Positions 15,883-24,550 of a stretch of DNA of 64,000 nt are shown here, one piece after another. Numbering within the stretch: position 1 is the stretch's first letter; each line of letters opens with the position of its first letter. Made by a program: the position numbers and the translations under genes. This stretch comes from Streptomyces tendae (GTDB lineage Bacteria > Actinomycetota > Actinomycetes > Streptomycetales > Streptomycetaceae). The stretch covers positions 186,001 to 250,000 of the forward strand of contig NZ_BMUY01000010.1 of assembly GCF_014650435.1 (NCBI RefSeq). The letters are read 5' to 3'. The notes beneath the pieces were generated by a model. The model was not told the DNA's origin. It ran no database searches and saw nothing but the letters and a program-made list of their open reading frames with translations.

Positions 15883-18093
15883 ATGACGCAACAGCCCTTC
15901 CAACTCCCGCACTTCTACCTGCCGCATCCCGCGCGGCTCAACCCGCATCTCGACGAGGCCCGCGCCCATTCGACGACGTGGGCGCGCGAGATGGGCATGC
16001 TGGAGGGCTCCGGGGTCTGGGAGCAGTCCGACCTCGACGCCCACGACTACGGCCTGCTCTGCGCCTACACCCACCCCGACTGCGACGGGCCGGCGCTCTC
16101 CCTCATCACCGACTGGTACGTGTGGGTCTTCTTCTTCGACGACCACTTCCTGGAGAAGTTCAAACGCAGCCAGGACCGCCTCGCCGGCAAGGCCCACCTG
16201 GACCGGCTCCCCCTGTTCATGCCGCTCGACGACGCTACGGAGATGCCCGAGCCGGAGAACCCGGTCGAGGCCGGCCTCGCCGACCTGTGGACCCGCACCG
16301 TGCCCGCGATGTCGGCCGACTGGCGCCGCCGCTTCGCCGTCGCCACCGAGCACCTGCTCAACGAGTCCATGTGGGAGCTGTCCAACATCAACGAGGGGCG
16401 TGTCGCCAACCCCGTCGAGTACATCGAGATGCGCCGCAAGGTCGGCGGGGCCCCCTGGTCCGCCGGACTCGTGGAGTACGCGACCGCCGAGGTGCCCGCC
16501 GCCGTCGCCGGGACCAGGCCGCTCAGGGTGCTCATGGAGACGTTCTCCGACGCCGTGCACCTGCGCAACGACCTGTTCTCCTACCAGCGGGAGGTCGAGG
16601 ACGAGGGCGAGCTGAGCAACGGGGTGCTGGTCCTGGAGACCTTCTTCGGCTGCACCACCCAGGAGGCCGCCGAGCTGGTCAACGACGTGCTCACCTCCCG
16701 GCTGCACCAGTTCGAGCACACCGCGTTCACCGAGGTGCCCGCCGTCGCCCTGGAGAACGGCCTGACCCCGCCCGAGGCCGCCGCCGTCGCCGCCTACACG
16801 AAGGGCCTCCAGGACTGGCAGTCCGGCGGCCACGAATGGCACATGCGCTCCAGCCGCTACATGAACAAGGGCGAGCGCCCCCTGGCCGGCTGGCAGGCGC
16901 TGACCGGGCCGGGCACCTCCGCAGCGGACGTCGGCGCGCTGCTCGCCGCGGCGGCGTCCCAGCGGGCCCGCCCCTACTCGTACGTGCCCTTCCAGAAGGT
17001 CGGCCCCTCCGTCATCCCCGACATCCGCATGCCCTACCCGCTGGAGCTGAGCCCGGCCCTCGAAGGAGCCCGGCGGCACCTGTCCGAGTGGTGCACGAGG
17101 ATGGGCATCCTGAGCGAGGGCGTCTGGGACGAGGACAAGCTCGCGAGCTGCGACCTGCCCCTGTGCGCCGCCGGCCTCGACCCGGACGCCACCCAGGACC
17201 AGCTCGACCTCGCCTCCGGCTGGCTGGCCTTCGGCACGTACGGCGACGACTACTACCCGCTCGTCTACGGCCACCGCCGGGACCTTGCCGCCGCCCGGCT
17301 GACCACCGCCCGGCTGTCGGCCTGCATGCCGCTCGACGGCGAGCCCGTCCCCCCGTCCGTCAACGCGATGGAACGCTCCCTGATCGACCTGTGGGTGCGC
17401 ACGACGGCCGGTATGACGCCCGAGGAGCGGCGCCCCCTGAGGAAGGCCGTCGACGACATGACCGCGGCCTGGGTGTGGGAGCTGTCCAACCAGATCCAGA
17501 ACCGGGTCCCGGACCCGGTGGACTACCTGGAGATGCGGCGGGCCACCTTCGGCTCCGACCTCACGCTCGGCCTGTGCCGGGCCGGGCACGGCCCGGCGGT
17601 GCCGCCCGAGGTCTACCGCAGCGGCCCCGTCCGCTCCCTGGAGAACGCGGCGATCGACTACGCCTGCCTGCTCAACGACGTCTTCTCGTACCAGAAGGAG
17701 ATCGAGTACGAGGGGGAGATCCACAACGCCGTCCTCGTCGTGCAGAACTTCTTCGGCGTCGACTACCCGGCCGCCCTCAACGTGGTGCAGGACCTGATGA
17801 ACCAGCGCATGCGCCAGTTCGAGCACGTCGTCGCGCACGAACTGCCCGTGGTCTACGACGACTTCCAGCTGTCCGAAGAGGCGCGGACCATCATGCAGGG
17901 CTACGTCACCGACCTGCAGAACTGGATGGCCGGCATCCTCAACTGGCACCGGAACGTCCCACGCTACAAGGCCGAGTACCTGGCGGGCCGCACCCACGGC
18001 TTCCTCCCGGACCGGATCCCGGCCGCGCCGGTGCCCACGACGATCGCCCCGCCCGTCGCCGCGCCGAGGAGCAGTCCCGCCCTGACGCCCTGA
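15883..18093 (+). CDS. geoA: Bifunctional germacradienol/geosmin synthase
   Basis: A 736-aa two-domain terpene synthase that turns farnesyl diphosphate into germacradienol/germacrene D (N-terminal half) and then geosmin (C-terminal half), the earthy odour of streptomycetes. The N-terminal domain has the Mg-binding DDHFLE at residues 86-91 and the NSE motif NDLFSYQREVEDE near residue 229. The C-terminal domain has the variant DDYYP motif near residue 455 and a second NSE motif NDVFSYQKEIEYE near residue 598. Both match the known enzyme. The ATG at 15883 gives the usual N-terminus MTQQPFQLPHFYLPHPARLN. It is apparently monocistronic, with 75 bp to the next gene. The promoter region is 15782-15882. 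Confidence 0.97.
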   Translation: MTQQPFQLPHFYLPHPARLNPHLDEARAHSTTWAREMGMLEGSGVWEQSDLDAHDYGLLCAYTHPDCDGPALSLITDWYVWVFFFDDHFLEKFKRSQDRLAGKAHLDRLPLFMPLDDATEMPEPENPVEAGLADLWTRTVPAMSADWRRRFAVATEHLLNESMWELSNINEGRVANPVEYIEMRRKVGGAPWSAGLVEYATAEVPAAVAGTRPLRVLMETFSDAVHLRNDLFSYQREVEDEGELSNGVLVLETFFGCTTQEAAELVNDVLTSRLHQFEHTAFTEVPAVALENGLTPPEAAAVAAYTKGLQDWQSGGHEWHMRSSRYMNKGERPLAGWQALTGPGTSAADVGALLAAAASQRARPYSYVPFQKVGPSVIPDIRMPYPLELSPALEGARRHLSEWCTRMGILSEGVWDEDKLASCDLPLCAAGLDPDATQDQLDLASGWLAFGTYGDDYYPLVYGHRRDLAAARLTTARLSACMPLDGEPVPPSVNAMERSLIDLWVRTTAGMTPEERRPLRKAVDDMTAAWVWELSNQIQNRVPDPVDYLEMRRATFGSDLTLGLCRAGHGPAVPPEVYRSGPVRSLENAAIDYACLLNDVFSYQKEIEYEGEIHNAVLVVQNFFGVDYPAALNVVQDLMNQRMRQFEHVVAHELPVVYDDFQLSEEARTIMQGYVTDLQNWMAGILNWHRNVPRYKAEYLAGRTHGFLPDRIPAAPVPTTIAPPVAAPRSSPALTP

Positions 18094-18168
18094 CCGATAT
18101 TCAGTCTCACTCTTTCGTGGCTCGTCACGCGCCGGTGCGCCGGGTAGAGCACTTGCCGGAGGCGATCC

Positions 18169-18795
18169 ATGGAACAGACAGCGTTGCGTCCCAAGCCGAT
18201 GCCCGGCCGGGATCCGGGGCCCGGCACCGAGCCCGACAGTGCCCCGCGCCCGCACACCGGGCGCCGGCGCCGTCGGCGGCTCACCACCCTGCTGCTCGGC
18301 GTGCTCGCCGTGACCGTCCTGCTCCTCGCGGGCGTCGGGCTCGGCACGGTGGGCGCCACGGTGATCGGCATGAGCAAGCTGGCCGAGATGCAGCAGCAGG
18401 CCGGGGCGATGGGACCCGGGGGAGCGGGAGGAGCGGGTGGGGGCGCAGGAGCGGGGACGGGCACCCGGGGCGCCCCGGCGCACCCGTCGGCCGGTCCCTC
18501 GGTGGGGCCCTCGCCCTCCCCGGCGCCGGTCGGCGCGACCCTCGGTGTGGAGGCCGTGGACGACGAGAAGCCCGGGGCCCGGGTCGTCGGCGTCCACGTG
18601 CCGGGACCCGGGTACACGGCGGGCCTGGTGCGGGGCGACGTGCTGCTGGCCTTCGGCAGGACCCGCGTCGACTCGGCCGCCGACCTCGCACACGCGGTGG
18701 CCCGCGCCCGCCCCGGCAAGCAGGTCACGCTCACGGTGCGCCACCGGAGCGGCGGCTACCAGCAGCTCACGGCCGTACCGGGCGTCGTCACCTGA
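18169..18795 (+). CDS. Membrane-anchored PDZ-domain protein
   Basis: A 208-aa protein with a basic cytoplasmic N-terminus (GRRRRRRL, residues ~31-38), one transmembrane helix (~39-68), a Gly/Ala/Pro/Ser-rich linker, and a C-terminal extracellular PDZ domain (~122-200: GARVVGVHVPGPGYTAGLVRGDVLLAFGRTRVDSAADLAHAV). It lacks the HtrA-type trypsin domain, so it is a PDZ-only adaptor rather than a protease. It follows geosmin synthase by 75 bp but a functional link is unproven. Confidence 0.82.
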   Translation: MEQTALRPKPMPGRDPGPGTEPDSAPRPHTGRRRRRRLTTLLLGVLAVTVLLLAGVGLGTVGATVIGMSKLAEMQQQAGAMGPGGAGGAGGGAGAGTGTRGAPAHPSAGPSVGPSPSPAPVGATLGVEAVDDEKPGARVVGVHVPGPGYTAGLVRGDVLLAFGRTRVDSAADLAHAVARARPGKQVTLTVRHRSGGYQQLTAVPGVVT

Positions 18796-18815
18796 CCCGG
18801 CTGTCGGACAAGCCG

Positions 18816-18863
18816 GCCGTCACGCGACCCTGCCGTCACGTGAACCTGCCGTCACGCGACCGT
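18816..18863. repeat. Three-unit 16-bp tandem repeat at a convergent gene end
   Basis: Units at 18816-18831, 18832-18847 and 18848-18863 have the form GCCGTCACGYGAMCST. The last unit contains the stop codon (18852-18854) of the leftward metallophosphoesterase gene. It lies between convergent stops. Confidence 0.8.
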
Positions 18864-19607
18864 GCGGAAGTGGCTGGTGAGTCGTCCGGCGTCGTCCAGC
18901 ACGTGGAAGGCGAGCCCGGCCGGCGCGTCCCGGTCGGCGACCTCCTCACCCTCCCAGGGCAGCCGCAGCGTCCACGTCACCCCGGGGCCGACCACCAGCG
19001 GCCGCCCGGCGAACACCGTGGCGGCGGGTGTGTGGGCGTGACCCGTGATCAGCCCGGCGATCCCGGGCCTGCGTTCCAGCAGCGCGGCGAGGCGCTCGGG
19101 GCGGCGCAGCCGGTAGGAGTCGGGCAGGGGGTGGTGCACGGCCGTGGGCGGGTGGTGGAAGGCGAGCAGGGCCGGAACGCCGTCGTCGAGTCCGTCGAGC
19201 GACTCCTCGATCCAGCCGTACGTCTCCTCGTCCAACTCGCCCTCGTCGCTGCCCGGGATGCTGGAGTCGCACATCAAAACCGCGCCGCCGTCGAAGACGT
19301 GCACGCCGTTGACCGGGCCGTCGGCGGCGGGGCGGCCGAGCAGGGCCTTGCGGTAGGGCGCGCGGCTGTCGTGGTTGCCCGGGCAGGTGAGCACGGGGAA
19401 GGGCGCGGAGCCGTCGCGCAGTCCCAGGATCCGGGTGGCCTCCTCGTACTCCGCCTCCGTGCCGTGGTCCGCGATGTCCCCGGTCACCAGGAGCGCGTCC
19501 ACCCGCCCGGGCAGCCGCCACAACCGGTCGCGCACCCGCTCGGCGCGCTCCGTCGCCCGCGGGCTTCCGTCCAGGTGCAGATCGCTGATGTGCGCGAGTA
19601 CGAGCAC
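18852..19607 (-). CDS. Calcineurin-like metallophosphoesterase (cyclic-nucleotide phosphodiesterase type)
   Basis: A 251-aa cytoplasmic enzyme with the full metallophosphoesterase motif series: HISDLHLD (residues ~6-13), LVTGDIADHG (~40), CPGNHDSR (~76), LAFHHPP (~147) and GLITGHAHTP (~190). The size and motif spacing fit CpdA/Icc-like phosphodiesterases; the substrate (cAMP or other) is not proven. The GTG at 19607 follows GGAGG. A perfect dyad at 19653-19681 lies 46 bp upstream and may regulate it. Confidence 0.9.
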   Translation of the reverse strand: MLVLAHISDLHLDGSPRATERAERVRDRLWRLPGRVDALLVTGDIADHGTEAEYEEATRILGLRDGSAPFPVLTCPGNHDSRAPYRKALLGRPAADGPVNGVHVFDGGAVLMCDSSIPGSDEGELDEETYGWIEESLDGLDDGVPALLAFHHPPTAVHHPLPDSYRLRRPERLAALLERRPGIAGLITGHAHTPAATVFAGRPLVVGPGVTWTLRLPWEGEEVADRDAPAGLAFHVLDDAGRLTSHFRTVA

Positions 19608-19652
19608 GGTGTCGGCCTCCTCCCGGCGCCCGGACCGCGGACGCCACCGATG

Positions 19653-19681
19653 CTAATGCTTGGAAGGCATCAAAGCATTAG
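19653..19681. promoter_or_regulatory. 29-bp palindromic operator candidate
   Basis: Perfect 9-bp arms CTAATGCTT (19653-19661) and AAGCATTAG (19673-19681) flank an 11-bp centre that itself contains GATGC/GCATC half-sites. It is an AT-rich island in a 72 percent GC background, between the divergent metallophosphoesterase (46 bp away) and M24 peptidase (100 bp away) genes. The form fits a dimeric wing-helix (MarR/GntR-like) repressor site; no such regulator gene lies next to it. Confidence 0.6.
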
Positions 19682-19780
19682 TCGCCGGGATCGGTCCACG
19701 CCAATCGGCTCGCGTCGTCCCCGTCCCGGGGGCAGGATGCTGCCCGTGGTCCCTTCACCCTCGCGCCCTGGGAGGCCCGG

Positions 19781-20911
19781 ATGACCGGCAGCAGGCCCGC
19801 TGCTTCCTTCACCGCCGACGACTACCGGACCCGGATGGAGCGCGCCGTGGACGCGGCCGCCGACGCCGGGCTGGCCGGGCTGCTGGTGGCGCCGGGCCCC
19901 GACCTGGTCTGGCTCACCGGCTACGCGCCCACCGCGGACACCGAACGGCTCACGCTGCTCGTCCTCGCCCCGGGACGTGACCCCGTGCTCGTCGTCCCGG
20001 CCCTGGAGGCTCCCGACGCCGCGAAGGCGGCCGGCGCGCCCGTCCTGACCCTGCGGGACTGGACCGACGGCAAGGACCCCTACGCGGCCACCGCGGCCCT
20101 CCTCGACGGATCCGGACGCCTCGGCATCAGCGACAACGCCTGGGCCATGCACCTGCTGGCGCTCCAGCGCACCCTGCCCGACACCTCGTACGCCTCCCTC
20201 ACCGAGGCGCTGCCGATGCTCCGCGCAGTCAAGGACGCGGCGGAGCTGGAGCTGCTGACGGCGGCGGGCGCGGCCGCGGACGCCGCCTTCGAGGAGATCC
20301 GGCAGGTCCGCTTCGGCGGGCGCCGGGAGTCCGAGGTCGCCGCCGACCTCGCCGACCTGCTGCGCCGGTTCGGGCACTCGCAGGTCGACTTCACCATCGT
20401 CGCCTCGGGCCCCAACGGCGCCAACCCGCACCACGAGGTCGGCGACCGTGTCATCGAGCACGGCGACATGGTCGTCCTCGACTTCGGCGGCCTCAAGGAC
20501 GGCTACGGCTCGGACACCTCCCGCACCGTCCACGTGGGCGAACCCACCGACGAGGAACGCCGGGTGCACGACCTGGTCCGGGAGGCGCAGGAGGCCGGCT
20601 TCCGGGCGGTGCGGCCCGGCGCCGCCTGCCAGGACGTCGACCGGGCCGCCCGCGCGGTCATCGCCGACGCCGGGTACGGCGAGTACTTCATCCACCGCAC
20701 CGGGCACGGCATCGGCGTCACCACGCACGAACCGCCGTACATGATCGAGGGCGAGGAGCAGCCCCTGGTGCCCGGCATGTGCTTCTCGGTCGAGCCCGGC
20801 GTCTATCTGCCCGGCCGGTTCGGGGTACGCATCGAGGACATCGTCACCGTCACCCCGGACGGCGGCCGACGGCTCAACGACACCACCCGGGAGATGGTCG
20901 TCGTCGAGTGA
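19781..20911 (+). CDS. M24-family metallopeptidase (Xaa-Pro dipeptidase/aminopeptidase type)
   Basis: A 376-aa protein: creatinase-like N-terminal domain (~1-145) and pita-bread catalytic domain (~150-376). Metal ligands are visible in VVLDFGGLKDGYGSDTSRT (two Asp), HRTGHGIGVTTHE (His), FSVEPGVYLPG (Glu) and VRIEDIVTV (Glu). GGGAGG precedes the ATG. It is expected to cleave N-terminal residues next to proline in peptides. It overlaps or nearly abuts the next gene, suggesting an operon. Confidence 0.93.
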   Translation: MTGSRPAASFTADDYRTRMERAVDAAADAGLAGLLVAPGPDLVWLTGYAPTADTERLTLLVLAPGRDPVLVVPALEAPDAAKAAGAPVLTLRDWTDGKDPYAATAALLDGSGRLGISDNAWAMHLLALQRTLPDTSYASLTEALPMLRAVKDAAELELLTAAGAAADAAFEEIRQVRFGGRRESEVAADLADLLRRFGHSQVDFTIVASGPNGANPHHEVGDRVIEHGDMVVLDFGGLKDGYGSDTSRTVHVGEPTDEERRVHDLVREAQEAGFRAVRPGAACQDVDRAARAVIADAGYGEYFIHRTGHGIGVTTHEPPYMIEGEEQPLVPGMCFSVEPGVYLPGRFGVRIEDIVTVTPDGGRRLNDTTREMVVVE

Positions 20912-20967
20912 CCGGTGACGGACCGACCCCGAACGCCCCGGCAGACCCTTCAGGACGACGGCGCGAC

Positions 20968-21912
20968 ATGACCCAGGCACCGACCCCCACCGCGGACACC
21001 GTCCGCCGACTCGTCGGCTCCCTGCTGGGCGGGAGCACCGACCCCGACGTCCGGCCGGTCGCCGAGGGCGCCGAACCCGGCACGTGGTGGGTCGGCACCC
21101 GGCACGTCCTGCGGCTGGCCCCCGACCGGGAGACCGCGGTGCGCGGACGCCGCGAACTGCGCCTGCGCGAACTGGTGCGGCCGCACGTCCCGGTCGCGCT
21201 GCCGACGAGCGTGGCGCACGGCGAGTGGGCGCCGGGCCTCACCTACACGCTGGACGCCAAGCTGGCCGGCGGGTCGGGCGAGGACCACGACGTGTCCGCG
21301 CTGGGCGAGGCGGACCTCGCGGCGCTGCTCACCGGCCTGCGCGAGGTGCCGGTCCGCCAGGCCGAGACGCTCGGTGTGCCGCGGGCGGCCCCGCGCTCCC
21401 TGGAGTCCCTGCGGCAGTCCGCCGAGCGTGCCGCCCGCACCCTCGCCGCGGCCGACGAGTTCGACGCCGCACGGCCGGAGCGGCTCACCCGTCAGGCGGC
21501 GGCCCAGCTCGGGGTCCAGCCGGGCGCGGCGGTCCTCGTCCACCAGGGGCTGACCGGCGGGCACCTCGTGGTCAGCGCCGACGGGCGGGTGCGCGGCGTC
21601 CTCGGCTGGAGCGACGCGGTCCTCGGCGACCCGGCCGAGGACATCGCCGGGCTCGCCCTCTCCGTCGGCTCACCGGCCGCGGTCCGCGCCGCCACCCTCG
21701 CCGGATACGGTGCCCGGCCGTGCCTGCGCGGCCTGTGGCTGGCCCGCTGCGACGCGGTCGTGCACCTCGCGGAGGCACTCGCCGGCCACTCCGGCGGGCC
21801 GGTGCCGCCGACCGTGCCCCTGCTCAGGACCCGACTGCGACGCGCCTGGGAGCCGATCCTCCTGGAACGCGTGACGGAACTGCGCGACGACGGCCGGGAC
21901 GACACCGCCTGA
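20968..21912 (+). CDS. APH/protein-kinase-fold protein with altered catalytic loop
   Basis: About 314 aa, related to aminoglycoside/macrolide phosphotransferase-like proteins (RHVLRLAPDRETAVRGRRELRLRELVRPHVPVALP is the N-lobe). The expected catalytic loop HxDxxxxN reads HQGLTGGH, so both the Asp and Asn are lost, while the following GWSDAVLGDPAEDIA metal loop keeps its acidic residues. It may be a pseudokinase or a binding protein. ATG at 20968 is used; GTG at 20908, overlapping the M24 gene stop as GTGA, would add 20 residues and give translational coupling. Confidence 0.78.
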   Translation: MTQAPTPTADTVRRLVGSLLGGSTDPDVRPVAEGAEPGTWWVGTRHVLRLAPDRETAVRGRRELRLRELVRPHVPVALPTSVAHGEWAPGLTYTLDAKLAGGSGEDHDVSALGEADLAALLTGLREVPVRQAETLGVPRAAPRSLESLRQSAERAARTLAAADEFDAARPERLTRQAAAQLGVQPGAAVLVHQGLTGGHLVVSADGRVRGVLGWSDAVLGDPAEDIAGLALSVGSPAAVRAATLAGYGARPCLRGLWLARCDAVVHLAEALAGHSGGPVPPTVPLLRTRLRRAWEPILLERVTELRDDGRDDTA

Positions 21913-21930
21913 CGGCCCCGAACCCCCTGC

Positions 21931-23676
21931 TCACTCCTGCACCAGCACCACGCTGGACTCGCCCGGCACCCGCAGTATTCCGTTCGGGCCCGGCCCCTCG
22001 ACCGGTTCCCACGCCGCGAGCACGCGCGCGGGGCGGTTGCCCAGCGGGATCGCCGCCGGTTCCGAGCCCAGGTTGACGGCCACCCGGATGTCGCCCCGCC
22101 GGAAGGCCAGCCAGCGCGCCGCGCCGTCGTACGCCACCCTGGTGTCGGCCAGGTCCGGGTCGGTGAGGTCCGGCTGCTCCGCGCGCAGGGCGATCAGCCG
22201 CCGGTACCAGTCCAGTACGCGCGCGTGCGGCTCGCGTTCCGGCTCCGACCAGTCGAGGCAGGAGCGCTCGCGCGTCGCCGGGTCCTGCGGGTCCGGCACG
22301 TCCTCCTCCCGCCAGCCGTGCGCGGCGAACTCCCGCCGCCTGCCGCGCCGTACCGCCTCCCCGAGCTCCGGGTCGGTGTGGTCGGTGAAGAACTGCCACG
22401 GGGTGCCCGCCGCCCACTCCTCGCCCATGAAGAGCATCGGCGTGAACGGCGCGGTCAGCGTCAGAGTGGCCGCGCAGGCGGCGAGACCGGGGGAGACCAG
22501 GGACGCCAGGCGGTCTCCCTGGGCCCGGTTGCCGACCTGGTCGTGGGTCTGGCTGTAGCCGGTCAGCCGGTGCGCGGCGACCCGGCCGCGGTCGAGCGCA
22601 CGGCCGTGCGAGCGGCCCCGGAAACCGGAGTAGCTGCCGTCGTGGAAGTACCCCCGGGTCAGCGTCTTGGCGAGCGCCGCCAGCGGATCGCGCGCGAAGT
22701 CCGCGTAGTAGCCCTGCGACTCCCCGGTCAGCGCGGCGTGCAGCGCGTGGTGGAAGTCGTCGTTCCACTGGGCGTGCACGCCCAGGCCGCCCTCCGCGCG
22801 CGGGGTGATGATCCGCGGGTCGTTCAGGTCGGACTCGGCGATCAGGAAGAGCGGCCGGTCCAGAGCGGCCGCGAGGTCGTCCACGGCGGTCGACAGCTGC
22901 TCCAGGAAGTGGCACGCGCGCGTGTCTGCCAGGGCGTGCACCGCGTCCAGGCGCAGCCCGTCGATCCGGTAGTCCCGCAGCCACGCCAGCGCGCTGTCCA
23001 CCAGATACGCCCGTACCTCGTCCGAGCCGGGCGCGTCCAGGTTCACCGCGACGCCCCAGGGCGTGTGGTGCGTGTCGGTGAAGTACGGGCCGAAGGCGGG
23101 CAGGTAGTTGCCGGACGGGCCCAGGTGGTTGTGCACCACGTCCAGGACCACGCCGAGGCCCAGCGCGTGCGCCCGGTCGACGAACCGTTTCAGCGCCTCG
23201 GGCCCGCCGTACGGCTCGTGCACCGCCCACAGCGAGACCCCCTCGTACCCCCAGCCGTGCCGTCCGGGGAAGGGGCACAGCGGCATCAACTCGACGTGGG
23301 TGACGCCCAGTCGCACGAGGTGTTCGAGGCGGTCGGCGGCGGCGTCGAGCGTGCCCTCGGGCGTGTACGTCCCCACGTGCAGCTCGTAGAGGACTCCGCC
23401 GGGCAGCGGACGCCCGGCCCACGGGGTCCGCCACGCGTACCGCCCGTGGTCGACGACCGCGCTCAGCCCGTCGGGACCGTCCGGCTGACGGCGCGAGCGC
23501 GGGTCCGGCAGCACCGGCCCGTCGTCCACCGCGAAGCCGTACCGCGAACCGTCCCCCGCCCGAGCCTCACCGCACCACCACCCCCGGCGCTCGGGATCGC
23601 GCTCCAGTGCGCGCCTGGCGCCCTCGCACTCCAACGTCACTCGGCCGGCCTGCGGTGCCCACACCTCGAACTGCAC
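21931..23676 (-). CDS. treZ: Malto-oligosyltrehalose trehalohydrolase
   Basis: A 581-aa GH13 enzyme that releases trehalose from maltooligosyl-trehalose, the last step of the TreX-TreY-TreZ glycogen-to-trehalose route. An N-terminal CBM48/E-set domain (FEVWAPQAGRVTLECEGARR) precedes the barrel with VVLDVVHNHLGPSGNY, GLRLDAVHALADTR (nucleophile Asp), FLIAESDLNDPR (acid Glu) and GYSQTHDQVGNRAQG. It starts with GTG at 23676. Its partners treY and treX lie on the same strand 2.3 kb and 4.9 kb upstream, separated by two genes on the other strand, so it has its own promoter. Confidence 0.95.
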   Translation of the reverse strand: MQFEVWAPQAGRVTLECEGARRALERDPERRGWWCGEARAGDGSRYGFAVDDGPVLPDPRSRRQPDGPDGLSAVVDHGRYAWRTPWAGRPLPGGVLYELHVGTYTPEGTLDAAADRLEHLVRLGVTHVELMPLCPFPGRHGWGYEGVSLWAVHEPYGGPEALKRFVDRAHALGLGVVLDVVHNHLGPSGNYLPAFGPYFTDTHHTPWGVAVNLDAPGSDEVRAYLVDSALAWLRDYRIDGLRLDAVHALADTRACHFLEQLSTAVDDLAAALDRPLFLIAESDLNDPRIITPRAEGGLGVHAQWNDDFHHALHAALTGESQGYYADFARDPLAALAKTLTRGYFHDGSYSGFRGRSHGRALDRGRVAAHRLTGYSQTHDQVGNRAQGDRLASLVSPGLAACAATLTLTAPFTPMLFMGEEWAAGTPWQFFTDHTDPELGEAVRRGRRREFAAHGWREEDVPDPQDPATRERSCLDWSEPEREPHARVLDWYRRLIALRAEQPDLTDPDLADTRVAYDGAARWLAFRRGDIRVAVNLGSEPAAIPLGNRPARVLAAWEPVEGPGPNGILRVPGESSVVLVQE

Positions 23677-23852
23677 GGACGGTTCCCCTTCGTCTGCTCA
23701 CCGTGATGTAGCAGGTCCATGTTCCAGCACGCGGGGATCATTCCGCCGGGGTTTGCCCCCGCCCGTGGCGGGTGTCGTGGCGCTTGCGCCCGGGCGGGCG
23801 CCGTTTTCCCGTTTTCTGGACACTCCGCCGCCGCTGACCGACAATCAGCTGC

Positions 23853-24404
23853 GTGACGTCGTCCTTCGAGTTCCACACGTACCCCGCGCGGTTGTCCGAC
23901 GCGGAGCGCGACAAGGCGCTGAGCGTGCTCCGGGACGGCGTTGCCATGGGGCGGCTGTCGCACGACACGTTCATCCGCCGGATGGAGCTGGCGCTCGCCG
24001 CCCGCCGCCTGGAGGAGCTGGCCGCGCTCACCGCCGACCTGCCCACCGAGAGCCGGCTGTCGAGGTTGGTTTTCGGCACCGTCGAGGCGGTGTCCGGGTT
24101 CGGCGTACGGCTCGGCCGGGCGTGGCGGGCCGAGCGGCTGCCCAAGCTGCTGCTGCCCCACCCGGGCGCCGGTCATCCCCTGCGCATAGGGCGCGACCCG
24201 GCGAGCGGGCTGCGGCTGAGCCACGAGACGGTCTCCCGGGTGCACGCGGAACTCAGCCTTCAGGGCGGCATGTGGGTGCTGCGCGACCTGGGCTCCACCA
24301 ACGGCACCACGGTCAACGGGCGGCGGGTGATCGGCGCGGCCGTCGTCCGCGAGGGTGACCAGATCGGCTTCGGCCAAATGGCCTTCCGCCTGGCGGGGAA
24401 CTGA
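23853..24404 (+). CDS. DUF1707-FHA domain protein
   Basis: A 183-aa protein with an N-terminal DUF1707 (SHOCT-like) domain at residues ~10-62 (LSDAERDKALSVLRDGVAMGRLSHDTFIRRMELALAARRLEEL) and a C-terminal FHA domain at ~105-180. The phosphothreonine-binding residues are visible: IGRDPASGLRLSHETVSRVHAEL and LRDLGSTNGTTVNGRRV. It is a likely reader of Ser/Thr-kinase signals. No kinase gene is adjacent. It starts with GTG at 23853; the 176-bp gap to treZ is the divergent promoter region. Confidence 0.92.
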   Translation: MTSSFEFHTYPARLSDAERDKALSVLRDGVAMGRLSHDTFIRRMELALAARRLEELAALTADLPTESRLSRLVFGTVEAVSGFGVRLGRAWRAERLPKLLLPHPGAGHPLRIGRDPASGLRLSHETVSRVHAELSLQGGMWVLRDLGSTNGTTVNGRRVIGAAVVREGDQIGFGQMAFRLAGN

Positions 24405-24550
24405 CCGGCGGCGGCAGCCCTCCGAGCAGATCCCTGGCCTGCGCCTCACTTGGAGTCGTGGTCGTTTCGGTGGCGCAAACCCCTTTGCTTTTCGTGGTGT
24501 TGACGTACCCCGCAAGTCGTGACTGACTGTGCGTACACCGCGCACACCAG

